Assembly: GCF_000239815.1 (NCBI RefSeq)
Contig: NZ_CAFK01000257.1
Coordinates: 34,645 to 98,644 of the forward strand
Length of the DNA: 64,000 nucleotides
Source: Bradyrhizobium sp. STM 3843
GTDB taxonomy: Bacteria > Pseudomonadota > Alphaproteobacteria > Rhizobiales > Xanthobacteraceae
Reading direction: 5' to 3'
In this document: piece by piece, positions 36,070-43,964 of the stretch
Position numbering within the stretch: position 1 is the first letter of the stretch
How the letters are laid out: each line of letters opens with the position of its first letter
The notes under the pieces: model-generated
Told to the model about the DNA's origin: nothing
Seen by the model: the letters and a program-made list of their open reading frames with translations, nothing else
Database searches by the model: none
Program-made: the position numbers and the translations under genes

Positions 36070-37487
36070 GTCTTGCCTCCCGCCACGGCCAGCTTCACGG
36101 CGTCATCCAGTCCCATCACCTTGCCGCCGATCTTCGCGGCATACGCTTCGGCGTCCTTCTTCAGAAGGAACGGCGCGATCTCGCCATCGCCTGCGGCGAA
36201 AAACGCTTGATCGGCGAAAAGCTTGATGCCGCGCGCCGTATCGAAGACATAGGCGACGTTGATCTTCTTGCCCTTGGCCTTGAAGTCGGCGTAGGCGCCG
36301 AGCGTGCAGGAAGCACTTGCGAAGGCTGAGATGCCCTCGCCGTCGACCCAGACCTCGCCCGCCTTGCGCGGTTCGGTGATCGGCTTGTTGCAGAACTTGT
36401 CCTGTCCCGAGATCTCGTAGTTCGCGGTGCTGGCAAGGTCCTTGTCATAATCGAGCTTGAGCTCAGCATAGGCCTTGCGGATGTAGGAATCATCGACCCA
36501 CTTGTTCGGATCAAACTCCTTCATGCGACCGAGGCTCTGCAGCACCTTGACGTCGGTGGACGCGGCGTCGATCAGGGCCGGCTTGAGCGTGGGGTCCGTC
36601 GTCATGTTGCCGCCGGGGCCGAGGAAGATGTAGACGACCTCCTTGTTGATCCCGGTCCATTCCTGGATCTTCTCGGCAGCCGCGATCGGATCCTGGCGCA
36701 GCCACTGGTTGGCGGCGATGATCGCCTTGACATAGGCGATGACGACCTCGGGATATTTCTCGGCGAAGTCGGTGCGGACGACGACGCCGTGGAAGGTCGG
36801 CAGGTTGGTCTCGACGCCGTCGAAGATCTTGCGCGCATAGCCGCGGAACGGCAGCAGCTCGGCGAACGGCACGAAATCGGCGTGAGCGTCGATCTTCTTT
36901 TCCTGCAGGCTGGTCGAGCCGACCTCCGGGGTCTGACTCACCAGCTGGAAGAAGTCCGATGGATAGCCATGGTCCTGCAGCGCCTTCAGGACCATGCCAT
37001 GGGCGGCCGAGCCGAATGGGACGCTGACCAGCTTGCCCTTGAGATCGGAGAGCTCGTAGTAGGGCGAGTCCTTGTGAACGACGATGCCGTTGCCGGAGCC
37101 GGAGAGGCTGTAGGCGGCGACCGCGATCAGCCGGCTCTTGCTGTCGGGATTGTTCTCGAAGGTGAAGCCGTTCACGATCAGCGGATAGTCGCCCATCATG
37201 CCGAACTGCAGCTTGTTCGCCATCATCCCGTTGGTGATGGGCGGACCGGATGTGAAGTTCTGCCACTCGATCTCGAACTTGATGTTGGCGTACTTGCCGC
37301 CGGTGGGAAGGTACTTCTCCAGCAGGTGAAGCTGCCGCACGACGGTGCCGGCCGTTACCGTATTGGTCGTGGTGTCCTGGGTCCCGATCCCGATCGTGAC
37401 GGTTTCTGCTGCGGCCGGATGGGCGGCGATCCAGGAAAGACAGGTGACGGACAATAAGAGCGCTTGACAGCGGCGGACCATTCTCAT
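36066..37487 (-). CDS. ABC transporter substrate-binding protein (NitT/TauT, NMT1-like)
   Basis: About 473 residues from the ATG at 37487; an ATG two codons later is equally possible. A signal peptide ends near HPAAAE. The mature start TVTIGIGTQDTTTNTVTAGTV and the FGMMGDYPLIVNGFTFEN motif place it in the nitrate/sulfonate/bicarbonate-binding class, but it is 130-150 residues longer than usual. A C-terminal extension carries four Cys residues and a KKDAEAYAAKIGGKVM end that resembles a NosL/ferrous-iron-type or copper-chaperone domain only loosely. First gene of the minus-strand transport operon; substrate unknown. Confidence 0.88.
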   Translation of the reverse strand: MRMVRRCQALLLSVTCLSWIAAHPAAAETVTIGIGTQDTTTNTVTAGTVVRQLHLLEKYLPTGGKYANIKFEIEWQNFTSGPPITNGMMANKLQFGMMGDYPLIVNGFTFENNPDSKSRLIAVAAYSLSGSGNGIVVHKDSPYYELSDLKGKLVSVPFGSAAHGMVLKALQDHGYPSDFFQLVSQTPEVGSTSLQEKKIDAHADFVPFAELLPFRGYARKIFDGVETNLPTFHGVVVRTDFAEKYPEVVIAYVKAIIAANQWLRQDPIAAAEKIQEWTGINKEVVYIFLGPGGNMTTDPTLKPALIDAASTDVKVLQSLGRMKEFDPNKWVDDSYIRKAYAELKLDYDKDLASTANYEISGQDKFCNKPITEPRKAGEVWVDGEGISAFASASCTLGAYADFKAKGKKINVAYVFDTARGIKLFADQAFFAAGDGEIAPFLLKKDAEAYAAKIGGKVMGLDDAVKLAVAGGKT

Positions 37488-37560
37488 CCCCGTTCGGTTG
37501 GATGGCTGATGACGCCATGATGGTTGCCGCGTCCGCGATCGCAAATCCGGACTTCAGGCG

Positions 37561-37577
37561 CGGGTGGATTAGTTGCC
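37561..37577 (-). promoter_or_regulatory. Cluster motif, site 1 (upstream of the transport operon)
   Basis: On the minus strand GGCAACTAATCCACCCG lies about 75-90 bases before the binding-protein gene. It shares GCAACTAATCCACC with the site at 38941-38957 and CAACTAAT with the sites at 38859 and 39858. Confidence 0.6.
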
Positions 37578-37644
37578 GTCAAAAACCGGTTGCGTACTCC
37601 TTGGGCAATTTTGCTCATGACAGCCGCTTGCATGAGCAGGACCG

Positions 37645-38445
37645 TCAGTCGGCCGCCTGGCCACGCATCTCGTCCAGAATGTCGGGCCGGCAGACGACGA
37701 TCTGCGAACGTCGGGTCTGGACGATGCGCTTCTCCTGCATCCGCTTCAGGCTGATCGTCACCCATTGCCGCGTGGCGCCGACCATGTGGGCGATGTCGGC
37801 GTGGGTAAAGGCGGCCGCGATGACTTTGCCGTCGGGGTCATCGACGCCGTAGAGATCGACCAGATGCAGCAGAAGATGGGCGAGGCGCTGTGTGATCGAG
37901 CGCGTCCCCAGCATCTGCGCCAGCGCTGAATAGCACTTGCCCTTGAAGCTCAATCCCTCGATCAGGCCGACCGCCAGGTTGGGAATTTCGGCGACCAAGC
38001 CGCGCAACTCCTTTCCCGGAAGCTGGAAGACGCTGGCATTGCTGGCGGCGACGCCGGACCATTGATGCACACCGGTATCGAACACCTCCGGGCCCCCGAC
38101 GAAATTGCCGACATGCCAATAGGCGAGCGTGATCTCGCGCCCTTGCGGCGAGGTATAGAACACGCGGATGCGGCCACTCTCGATCAGGAAGATGCCGTCA
38201 TGCTTGGCGCCCTGGCTGAACAGGGTCTGGCCCCGATTGAGCACCTTGCGGCGGCCCTGCTTGAGCACGAGCGCGCGCTCACGCAGGCTGAGCCGCTCGA
38301 TCAGCGATGGCGGTCCACCGATGGACTGCTGGCTTTCGGTGAGGAGGAGCGACGACGTTGTCACGGCCCGCGCGGAAGTGAGGGACGAAGGCACGGCTTC
38401 CGCTGCTGATTTGGCCGCCTGCAGCAACATGTTCTGCCTCCGCAT
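37645..38445 (-). CDS. Crp/Fnr-family transcriptional regulator
   Basis: A 266-residue regulator with an N-terminal extension of about 45 residues, a cyclic-nucleotide-binding-type beta barrel (GQTLFSQGAKHDGIFLIESGRIRVF) and a C-terminal winged helix (FTHADIAHMVGATRQWVTISLKRMQEKRIV). FNR-type iron-sulfur cysteines are absent, and the cNMP phosphate-binding Arg-Ser pair is not obvious, so the ligand is open. It lies between the transport operon and the redox genes and is the best candidate to bind the shared CAACTAAT motif. Confidence 0.88.
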   Translation of the reverse strand: MRRQNMLLQAAKSAAEAVPSSLTSARAVTTSSLLLTESQQSIGGPPSLIERLSLRERALVLKQGRRKVLNRGQTLFSQGAKHDGIFLIESGRIRVFYTSPQGREITLAYWHVGNFVGGPEVFDTGVHQWSGVAASNASVFQLPGKELRGLVAEIPNLAVGLIEGLSFKGKCYSALAQMLGTRSITQRLAHLLLHLVDLYGVDDPDGKVIAAAFTHADIAHMVGATRQWVTISLKRMQEKRIVQTRRSQIVVCRPDILDEMRGQAAD

Positions 38446-38504
38446 TGATCATACTGACCGAAAGCGGAGCAATGTTCGTGCCACCCTGCGTGGCGGGCGG
38501 CGGC

Positions 38505-38795
38505 TCAACCGGTTGCGAGTTCCCGAAGGTAGGAGTTCGGAAAGATGCCACGATCGTGCCCGTCGGAGAACGCGATATTGAAGCCGTAACCGAGCTGACC
38601 GACGGCGACGATGCCAATGCCCGGAAACTGCGCGGGAAAGCGGCCGTCGAAGCGCGCCCGCTGGCAATGCGCGCAACGGCACGACAGCCGCAGGCGCTCG
38701 GCGGAGACCACGGCGCAGTCTCCGTCCGCGGTCCGCAGCAGCAATGACGTCAGATCCGCGCTGATTTCGCCGTCGGCGATTTCCGCCGCGATCAT
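38505..38795 (-). CDS. DUF971 (GBBH-like) domain protein
   Basis: A 96-residue protein; the ATG at 38793-38795 is preceded by a perfect AGGAGG (38800-38805), so the longer in-frame start is rejected. It has the full DUF971 pattern: LRLSCRCAHCQRAR, LGYGFNIAFSDGHDRGI, and the final SYLREL. C39, C41, C44 and H80 match the Cys3His zinc site of the gamma-butyrobetaine hydroxylase N-terminal domain. The same domain is fused to ApbC/Mrp Fe-S carriers in other proteins, so a role in Fe-S assembly or in a protein contact is possible. Confidence 0.85.
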   Translation of the reverse strand: MIAAEIADGEISADLTSLLLRTADGDCAVVSAERLRLSCRCAHCQRARFDGRFPAQFPGIGIVAVGQLGYGFNIAFSDGHDRGIFPNSYLRELATG

Positions 38796-38858
38796 GTTGC
38801 CTCCTGGTTGTGCCAAGGACCTCCGCACGATGCTACGGGGGCCGCTCGGGCTTTACCA

Positions 38859-38870
38859 GCAACTAATTGC
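38859..38870 (+). promoter_or_regulatory. Cluster motif, site 2
   Basis: GCAACTAATTGC, an imperfect palindrome (GCAA-N4-TTGC). It lies between the divergent DUF971 and reductase genes and shares its CAACTAATTGC core with site 4 at 39858-39869. Confidence 0.6.
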
Positions 38871-38940
38871 CTCGATCGACATGGAGCGGGTATGCGGCCG
38901 CGCCGGCGAGTCCGCGCCCGGTCTGCCAGCGGATAAAGTT

Positions 38941-38957
38941 TGCAACTAATCCACCGG
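38941..38957 (+). promoter_or_regulatory. Cluster motif, site 3
   Basis: TGCAACTAATCCACCGG, 96-112 bases before the reductase start. Matches site 1 over GCAACTAATCCACC in the orientation of transcription. Confidence 0.6.
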
Positions 38958-39052
38958 GCCTGCGCTTCCGAAATTGCGGGGCCCCGCCGATTCCGCGATA
39001 TCGTCCGCACCAATGGCGCAACACGCGCGTTTGCGCGCCTTAGGAGACGACG

Positions 39053-39826
39053 ATGAGCGCTTTTCAGACCGAGACGGTGTTGTCGGTCCGTCACTGGACC
39101 GATTCGCTGTTCAGCTTCACGGCCACGCGGAATCCCGGATTCCGATTCCAGAACGGACAATTCGCGATGATCGGCCTCGAGGTCGACGGCCGGCCGCTGA
39201 TGCGTGCCTACAGTATGGCGAGCGCCAACCACGAGGACGAGCTGGAGTTCTTCAGCATCAAGGTCGCCGATGGACCGCTGACGTCGCGGCTGCAGAGGAT
39301 CAAGCAGGGCGACCATATCCTGGTCGGGCGCAAGGCGACGGGCACACTGATCGCCGGCGACCTCATTCCGGGCAGGCGGCTGCTGCTGCTGTCGACCGGG
39401 ACCGGCCTGGCGCCGTTCGCCAGCCTGATCAAGGACCCCGACATCTACGGCACCTATGAGACCATCGTGCTGGCCCATGGCTGCCGGCAGGTCTCGGAGC
39501 TCGCCTATGGCGAGCAACTCGTCGACGACCTGCAGCGTCACGAGTTCTTCGGGCCGCTGGTTCGTGATCGGTTGCTCTATTACCCCACCGTGACTCGCGA
39601 GCCGTTCCGCAACCGCGGCCGTATCACAGATCTGATCGCGACCGGGCAGATGTTCGCCGACATCGGCCATTCCGATCTCGATAGCGAGACCGACCGGGTC
39701 ATGCTGTGCGGCAGTCCGGCCATGCTGGCCGAGCTCCAAGTCATGCTGGAGGAGCGGGGCTTCACCGAAGGCAATCACAGCACGCCGGGACATTTCGTGG
39801 TCGAGAAGGCGTTCGTCGAGCGCTGA
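39053..39826 (+). CDS. fpr: Ferredoxin-NADP reductase
   Basis: A 257-residue FAD enzyme of the bacterial Fpr type. The FAD motif is RAYSMAS, the NADPH domain begins LLLLSTGTGLAPFASLI, and the enzyme ends VMLCGSPAML with the C-terminal HFVVEKAFVER typical of this subclass. The start follows a TTAGGAGACGACG ribosome binding region. It moves electrons between NADP(H) and a ferredoxin, here presumably the two-cluster ferredoxin encoded at 41703, linking the AprA-like flavoprotein to the NADPH pool. Confidence 0.92.
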   Translation: MSAFQTETVLSVRHWTDSLFSFTATRNPGFRFQNGQFAMIGLEVDGRPLMRAYSMASANHEDELEFFSIKVADGPLTSRLQRIKQGDHILVGRKATGTLIAGDLIPGRRLLLLSTGTGLAPFASLIKDPDIYGTYETIVLAHGCRQVSELAYGEQLVDDLQRHEFFGPLVRDRLLYYPTVTREPFRNRGRITDLIATGQMFADIGHSDLDSETDRVMLCGSPAMLAELQVMLEERGFTEGNHSTPGHFVVEKAFVER

Positions 39827-39857
39827 CCGCGCCGATTCGAGGAATTTCGTCCCCGCG

Positions 39858-39869
39858 ACAACTAATTGC
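39858..39869 (+). promoter_or_regulatory. Cluster motif, site 4 (upstream of the flavoprotein gene)
   Basis: ACAACTAATTGC in the 112-base gap before the flavoprotein gene, 70-81 bases before its ATG. It differs from site 2 by its first base only. Confidence 0.6.
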
Positions 39870-39938
39870 TATCGCCGGACGCTCAGCTGAACAACTCTGA
39901 CCCGGACCGCCGGTCCGCCGGCCACGCAGGAGCATAAA

Positions 39939-41681
39939 ATGGCAATGGATGAGATCGTCGACGGACTCTCGGAGGTGTCCTGCGACGTGCTGGTGATCGG
40001 CGGCGGCACGGCCGGCCCGATGGCCGCCCTGAAGGCCAAGATGAAGAATCCGAAGGCCAACGTCGTTCTGCTGGAGAAGGCCAACGTCAAGCGGTCGGGC
40101 GCGATCTCGATGGGCATGGACGGCCTGAACAACGCCGTCATTCCGGGCTACGCGACGCCGGAGCAATATACCAAGGAAATCACGATCGCCAATGACGGCA
40201 TCGTCGATCAGAAGGCGGTCTACAAATACGCGCAGAGCTGCTACTCCATCATCGAGGAGCTCGACGGCTTCGGCATCCGCTTCCTCAAGAACGAGAACGG
40301 CGACTATGCCGTCAAGAAGGTCCACCACATCGGCACCTACGTCCTGCCGATGCCGAATGGCGAGACCGTCAAGAAGGCGCTCTATCGCCAGCTGAGGCGG
40401 GCACGCATCCTGATCTCCAACCGCTACATGGCGACGCGGCTGCTCAAATCAAGCGATGGCCGGATCGCCGGGGCGATCAGCGTCAACACCCGCACCGCCG
40501 AATTCCTGGTGATCAAGGCCAAGGCGGTCATTCTCTGCATGGGGGCGGCCGGCCGGCTCGGCCTGCCGACCTCGGGCTACATGTTCGGGACCTACGAGAA
40601 TGCGGCGAATTCGGGCGACGGCTACGCCATGGCCTATCATGCCGGCGCGGCACTCGCCAACCTCGAATGCTTCCAGATCAATCCGCTGATCAAGGACTAC
40701 AACGGCCCGGCCTGCGCCTATGTGGCCGGCCCCTACGGCGCCTACACCGCCAATAACGAGGATCGCCGCTTCATCGAATGCGACTACTGGTCTGGCCAGA
40801 TGATGCTCGAATTCTACAACGAGCTGCTGTCCGGGAAGGGGCCGGTGTTCCTGCAGCTCAAGCACCTACACGACAAGACGATCGAGGAGATCGAGCAGAC
40901 CCTGCACAAAGTCGAGCGGCCGACGCGAGGATTGTTCCAGGAGGGCCGCGGCGTCGATTACCGCAAGGAATCGATCGAAATGCACATCTCCGAGATCGGC
41001 TTCTGCTCCGGCCACAGCGCCTCCGGCGTCTTCGTCGACGACAACGCGCGCACCACCGTGCCCGGGCTCTACGCAGCCGGCGACATGGCGAGCGTCCCGC
41101 ACAACTACATGCTGGGCGCGTTCACCAACGGCTCGTTTGCCGGGCTCGACGCCATGGACTTTGCCGATAACCACGATTTCGGCGACATCGATGCCGCGGA
41201 GGTCGCGCGCGAGCGCGAGCGCGTGCTGGCGCCGACCCGGCGTGAGGACGGCATTCCACCGAACCAAATCGAGTACAAGACGCGGCGGTTGGTGAACGAC
41301 TATCTGCAACCGCCGAAAGTCACCCGCAAATACGAGCTCGGCATGCGCCGGCTCGCAGAGGTCCGGGACGACATGCAGGAGCGCATGATCGCGCGCAACG
41401 CGCATGAGCTCCTGCGCGCGCTCGAGGTGCAGTCGATCATGGATTGCGCCGACATGGCGACCCACGCCTCGCTGTTCCGCGAGGAGAGCCGCTGGGGGCT
41501 CTATCACTGGCGCACCGACTTCCCTGAGAAGGACGACGAGAACTGGTTCTGCCACACGCTTTTGAGCAAGCAGGATGGCAGAATGACCAGTGAAAAGCGG
41601 GCGGTTCAGCCCTACGTCGTGCCGATCGCGGACGACGAGAAGGACCTGTACGACAAGCAGCGCATCCGCGCCAGCGCCTGA
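39939..41681 (+). CDS. AprA-like / fumarate reductase-type flavoprotein
   Basis: A 580-residue FAD protein with a dinucleotide-binding start (CDVLVIGGGTAGPMAALKAK, residues about 12-32) and the late FAD motif VPGLYAAGDMASVPHNYMLGAF. The layout resembles the alpha subunit of adenylylsulfate reductase and fumarate reductase flavoproteins. Followed 21 bases later by an AprB-like ferredoxin, it probably forms an alpha-beta iron-sulfur flavoenzyme. A C-terminal helical domain with CADMATHASLFREESRWGLYHWRTDFP matches this superfamily. The true substrate is unknown; the neighbourhood lacks sulfate-reduction genes. A cytoplasmic enzyme, since no signal peptide is seen. Confidence 0.85.
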   Translation: MAMDEIVDGLSEVSCDVLVIGGGTAGPMAALKAKMKNPKANVVLLEKANVKRSGAISMGMDGLNNAVIPGYATPEQYTKEITIANDGIVDQKAVYKYAQSCYSIIEELDGFGIRFLKNENGDYAVKKVHHIGTYVLPMPNGETVKKALYRQLRRARILISNRYMATRLLKSSDGRIAGAISVNTRTAEFLVIKAKAVILCMGAAGRLGLPTSGYMFGTYENAANSGDGYAMAYHAGAALANLECFQINPLIKDYNGPACAYVAGPYGAYTANNEDRRFIECDYWSGQMMLEFYNELLSGKGPVFLQLKHLHDKTIEEIEQTLHKVERPTRGLFQEGRGVDYRKESIEMHISEIGFCSGHSASGVFVDDNARTTVPGLYAAGDMASVPHNYMLGAFTNGSFAGLDAMDFADNHDFGDIDAAEVARERERVLAPTRREDGIPPNQIEYKTRRLVNDYLQPPKVTRKYELGMRRLAEVRDDMQERMIARNAHELLRALEVQSIMDCADMATHASLFREESRWGLYHWRTDFPEKDDENWFCHTLLSKQDGRMTSEKRAVQPYVVPIADDEKDLYDKQRIRASA

Positions 41682-41702
41682 CCGACCAGAAGGAGAAGAG
41701 AC

Positions 41703-41936
41703 ATGCCTCTTGCGACTCACCAGACGTCGGTGCCCGTTGTCGTCGATGACGCCAAGTGCATCGCAGACAAGGGCTGCACAGTCTGTGTCGACGTCTGTCC
41801 ACTCGACGTTCTCAGGATCAGCGACATGACCGGCAAGGCCTACATGGCCTATGACGAATGCTGGTACTGCATGCCCTGCGAGGCGGATTGCCCGACCGGC
41901 GCCGTCACCGTCAACATCCCCTATCTGTTGAGGTGA
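41703..41936 (+). CDS. AprB-like ferredoxin with two [4Fe-4S] clusters
   Basis: A 77-residue ferredoxin. C19, C25, C28, C32 and C53, C56, C59, C63 form two complete cluster-binding sets (CIADKGCTVCVDVCP and CWYCMPCEADCP). The spacing in the first motif and the YDECWYCMPCEADCPTGAV end are characteristic of adenylylsulfate reductase beta subunits, but it lacks their long C-terminal extension. An AAGGAGAAGAG ribosome binding site precedes the ATG. It is the obvious electron partner of the AprA-like flavoprotein and of the ferredoxin-NADP reductase. Confidence 0.9.
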   Translation: MPLATHQTSVPVVVDDAKCIADKGCTVCVDVCPLDVLRISDMTGKAYMAYDECWYCMPCEADCPTGAVTVNIPYLLR

Positions 41937-41938
41937 TC

Positions 41939-42916
41939 ATGACGAGTCCGTTCGAAGCCTACGACGATCTCGACGACGCCGACGAGCGGCTGCAGGCCGC
42001 CGATCCGGCGGAGCGCCGGGTCGCGATCATCGCACTCGGCCATTGCGGTGATCCCGCTGCGGTTGTGCATCTCGCCCGCATGATCGCCGATCCCGATGCC
42101 GGCGTGCGCCAGCAGGTCGCCATGGCGCTTGGCGAGTTCGACGGTCGGGAGGCAGCAGAAGCGCTGGTCCAACTGCTGGTCGATCCGGAACGGATCGTTG
42201 CCTCGGCGGCCGCCGACAGTCTCGCCGAGTTCAAGGATCCCGCCGCGGCCGACGCCATTCTGCCGCTGGTCAAGCATGGCCATGCCTTCGTCCGCATGGG
42301 GGCTCTGCGCGCGTTGAAGGAGCTGCGGCGCAAGGACACTCTGAAGCCGGCGCTGCAAGCGCTGCAGGACCCGGACGCGTCGGTGCGCGTACAGGCGATC
42401 GGCGTCATCGGCTTTCTCAAGCTCGAGGAGTCGATTCCGGCACTTACGGCCCTGATCGGGGATTCCGATCCGCATGTCCGTCGCGCGGCGGTCAGCGCGC
42501 TGGCGTTCTCGAACATGAAGATCGCCGCTGAGACCATCACGCGAGCCCTTAAGGACGTCGACTGGATGGTGCGCGAGATGGCGTCCGAAACGCTCGGCCT
42601 CAACGTCAACGGTTCGGTTGCGGCCGACGCCTTGATCGCGTGCCTGGCGGATGAATTCTGGCAGGTACGGCTCAAGGCGATCCGGAGCCTCGGTCGGATG
42701 AAGATCCCACATGCGGTCCGACCGATCGGTCATTGCATTACGCACGAGCAAGCCAATCTTCGGAAGGAGGCGGCCGCGGCGCTCGGCGAGATTTCTGCTC
42801 CCGACGGTGAGCCGTTCCTCGCGTTGGTCGCCAACGATCTCGATCCCGACGTGCGCAAGAACGCAAGATGGGCACTTCATCAGATTGCGGCTGGCAAGGC
42901 GAGAGCGCCGCGTTGA
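41939..42916 (+). CDS. HEAT-repeat protein
   Basis: A 325-residue soluble protein made almost wholly of about nine HEAT/PBS-lyase-type repeats, each around 31 residues with patterns such as DPDAGVRQQVAMALGEFD and DSDPHVRRAAVSALAFSN. The start at 41939 is 2 bases after the ferredoxin stop, with AGGTGA as ribosome binding site. Such scaffolds bind partner proteins or help insert cofactors. The conserved coupling with the flavoprotein-ferredoxin pair suggests a dedicated assembly or docking factor for that enzyme. Confidence 0.87.
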   Translation: MTSPFEAYDDLDDADERLQAADPAERRVAIIALGHCGDPAAVVHLARMIADPDAGVRQQVAMALGEFDGREAAEALVQLLVDPERIVASAAADSLAEFKDPAAADAILPLVKHGHAFVRMGALRALKELRRKDTLKPALQALQDPDASVRVQAIGVIGFLKLEESIPALTALIGDSDPHVRRAAVSALAFSNMKIAAETITRALKDVDWMVREMASETLGLNVNGSVAADALIACLADEFWQVRLKAIRSLGRMKIPHAVRPIGHCITHEQANLRKEAAAALGEISAPDGEPFLALVANDLDPDVRKNARWALHQIAAGKARAPR

Positions 42917-43964
42917 GGGAAATGCGACTCCTTCGGACGACTCATTCAATCAGCGCGCCAACGGCGTCGCCATAGAAGGCAGAGAAAGTTTGAAGCATGT
43001 TCGGACAGCTAGAATCCACCAGCGCCATTGTTTGCTAGCAAAGTCGCAGCAAGAGAGAGCGATCATATTTTCTCGACGGTAGCGCCGCCGCCAGAGCAGG
43101 GCATAGCTGCGGAATTGCTGCCTCAGATGCGGGCGTCTAACGGCGCGCTCCGCCGGATCGACCGCGCCAGAACGGGGCTCCGCCGTGATGCCCGCGATTA
43201 GAACGTGGATTCCTTTCCAGAGCCTTTGGCGATCGTCGTAGCTGCGCTGAGAGCTTGGCGGTCTGCTCAAACAGGCCTGTATCGTTGTGTTCCACCAAAT
43301 CAATGGGGTGACAGGATTCCATCTCCGCCGAGGAGCGAGGTGATATACCCGCCCGAAGCCGCTGGCCTAACCGTATTGTCCACTTTCTCAGGCACGCTTC
43401 CCGACGTTGATGCCACATGTCAGTTCGGAGTGCCGCGCGCTATACATGGTCGAGATCGAAACGGACGTCTGCCATGCTGACGAGTCCCGCGCTGAGGGCG
43501 AGCCCCATTATGAGATCACGTGGCGAGTGGATCTCAAGCGATCGCCGGGAAAGTGCGATAAGTGTGGATGGTCGAAGGCCAAAAGCCCGGCCCTGGCGGC
43601 TAACTGGATAGTGTCGCCGACGGGATCTTCCGGAGGAGCGTTGGCCGTAGGCTTGGCGATGACCTCAACGTGTCCTTGCTGCAACGTATCTTTATGGTGG
43701 AAACGCACCTTATTCCTGAAATGATCAGGGCAACCCATTGATATCGCCGCAAAGGCGACCGCCGCTCCGACGTTCTAGGGTTGTTCTCATCCGCGATCTA
43801 CATTGCCGTCTTTCGCACGGTCCGAAGCAATGCGCGTCCCGAGCCGGGCCTCCCGTTCCGCCGCGATTGCCGCACACACCATAACCATTGAGTATGGAAC
43901 AATTCCATTTTGACTTGGACAGTTAAGCTCGTGCACCAGCAAAACAGGCTCGAGCGTATTTTCA
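42917..43964. other. Long spacer without recognised genes
   Basis: About 1050 bases. Frames at 42950-43303 (minus) and 43407-43724 (plus, with a CDKCG and a CPCC motif) were examined and not recognised. No promoter or terminator is clear. The composition is mixed and less GC-rich toward the end, consistent with old remnants. Confidence 0.45.

Larger units (their letters stand above)
38796..39052. promoter_or_regulatory. Divergent promoter region with two motif sites
   Basis: The 257 bases between the DUF971 gene and the reductase gene carry two copies of the cluster motif, at 38859-38870 and 38941-38957. No clear -35/-10 pair stands out. Confidence 0.5.

Noticed and set aside
39939..41936. 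Dissimilatory adenylylsulfate reductase (AprAB) for sulfate reduction or sulfur oxidation
   Set aside because: No ATP sulfurylase, Qmo, Dsr or Sox genes are nearby, the ferredoxin lacks the AprB tail, and HEAT and Fpr partners point elsewhere.
42950..43303. A 117-codon minus-strand frame after the HEAT-repeat gene
   Set aside because: Unusual Trp/Arg/Cys-rich composition, no family resemblance and no ribosome binding site.
43407..43724. A possible small zinc-ribbon protein with CDKCG and CPCC motifs
   Set aside because: No ribosome binding site, no recognisable fold between the motifs, and the surrounding spacer looks degraded.
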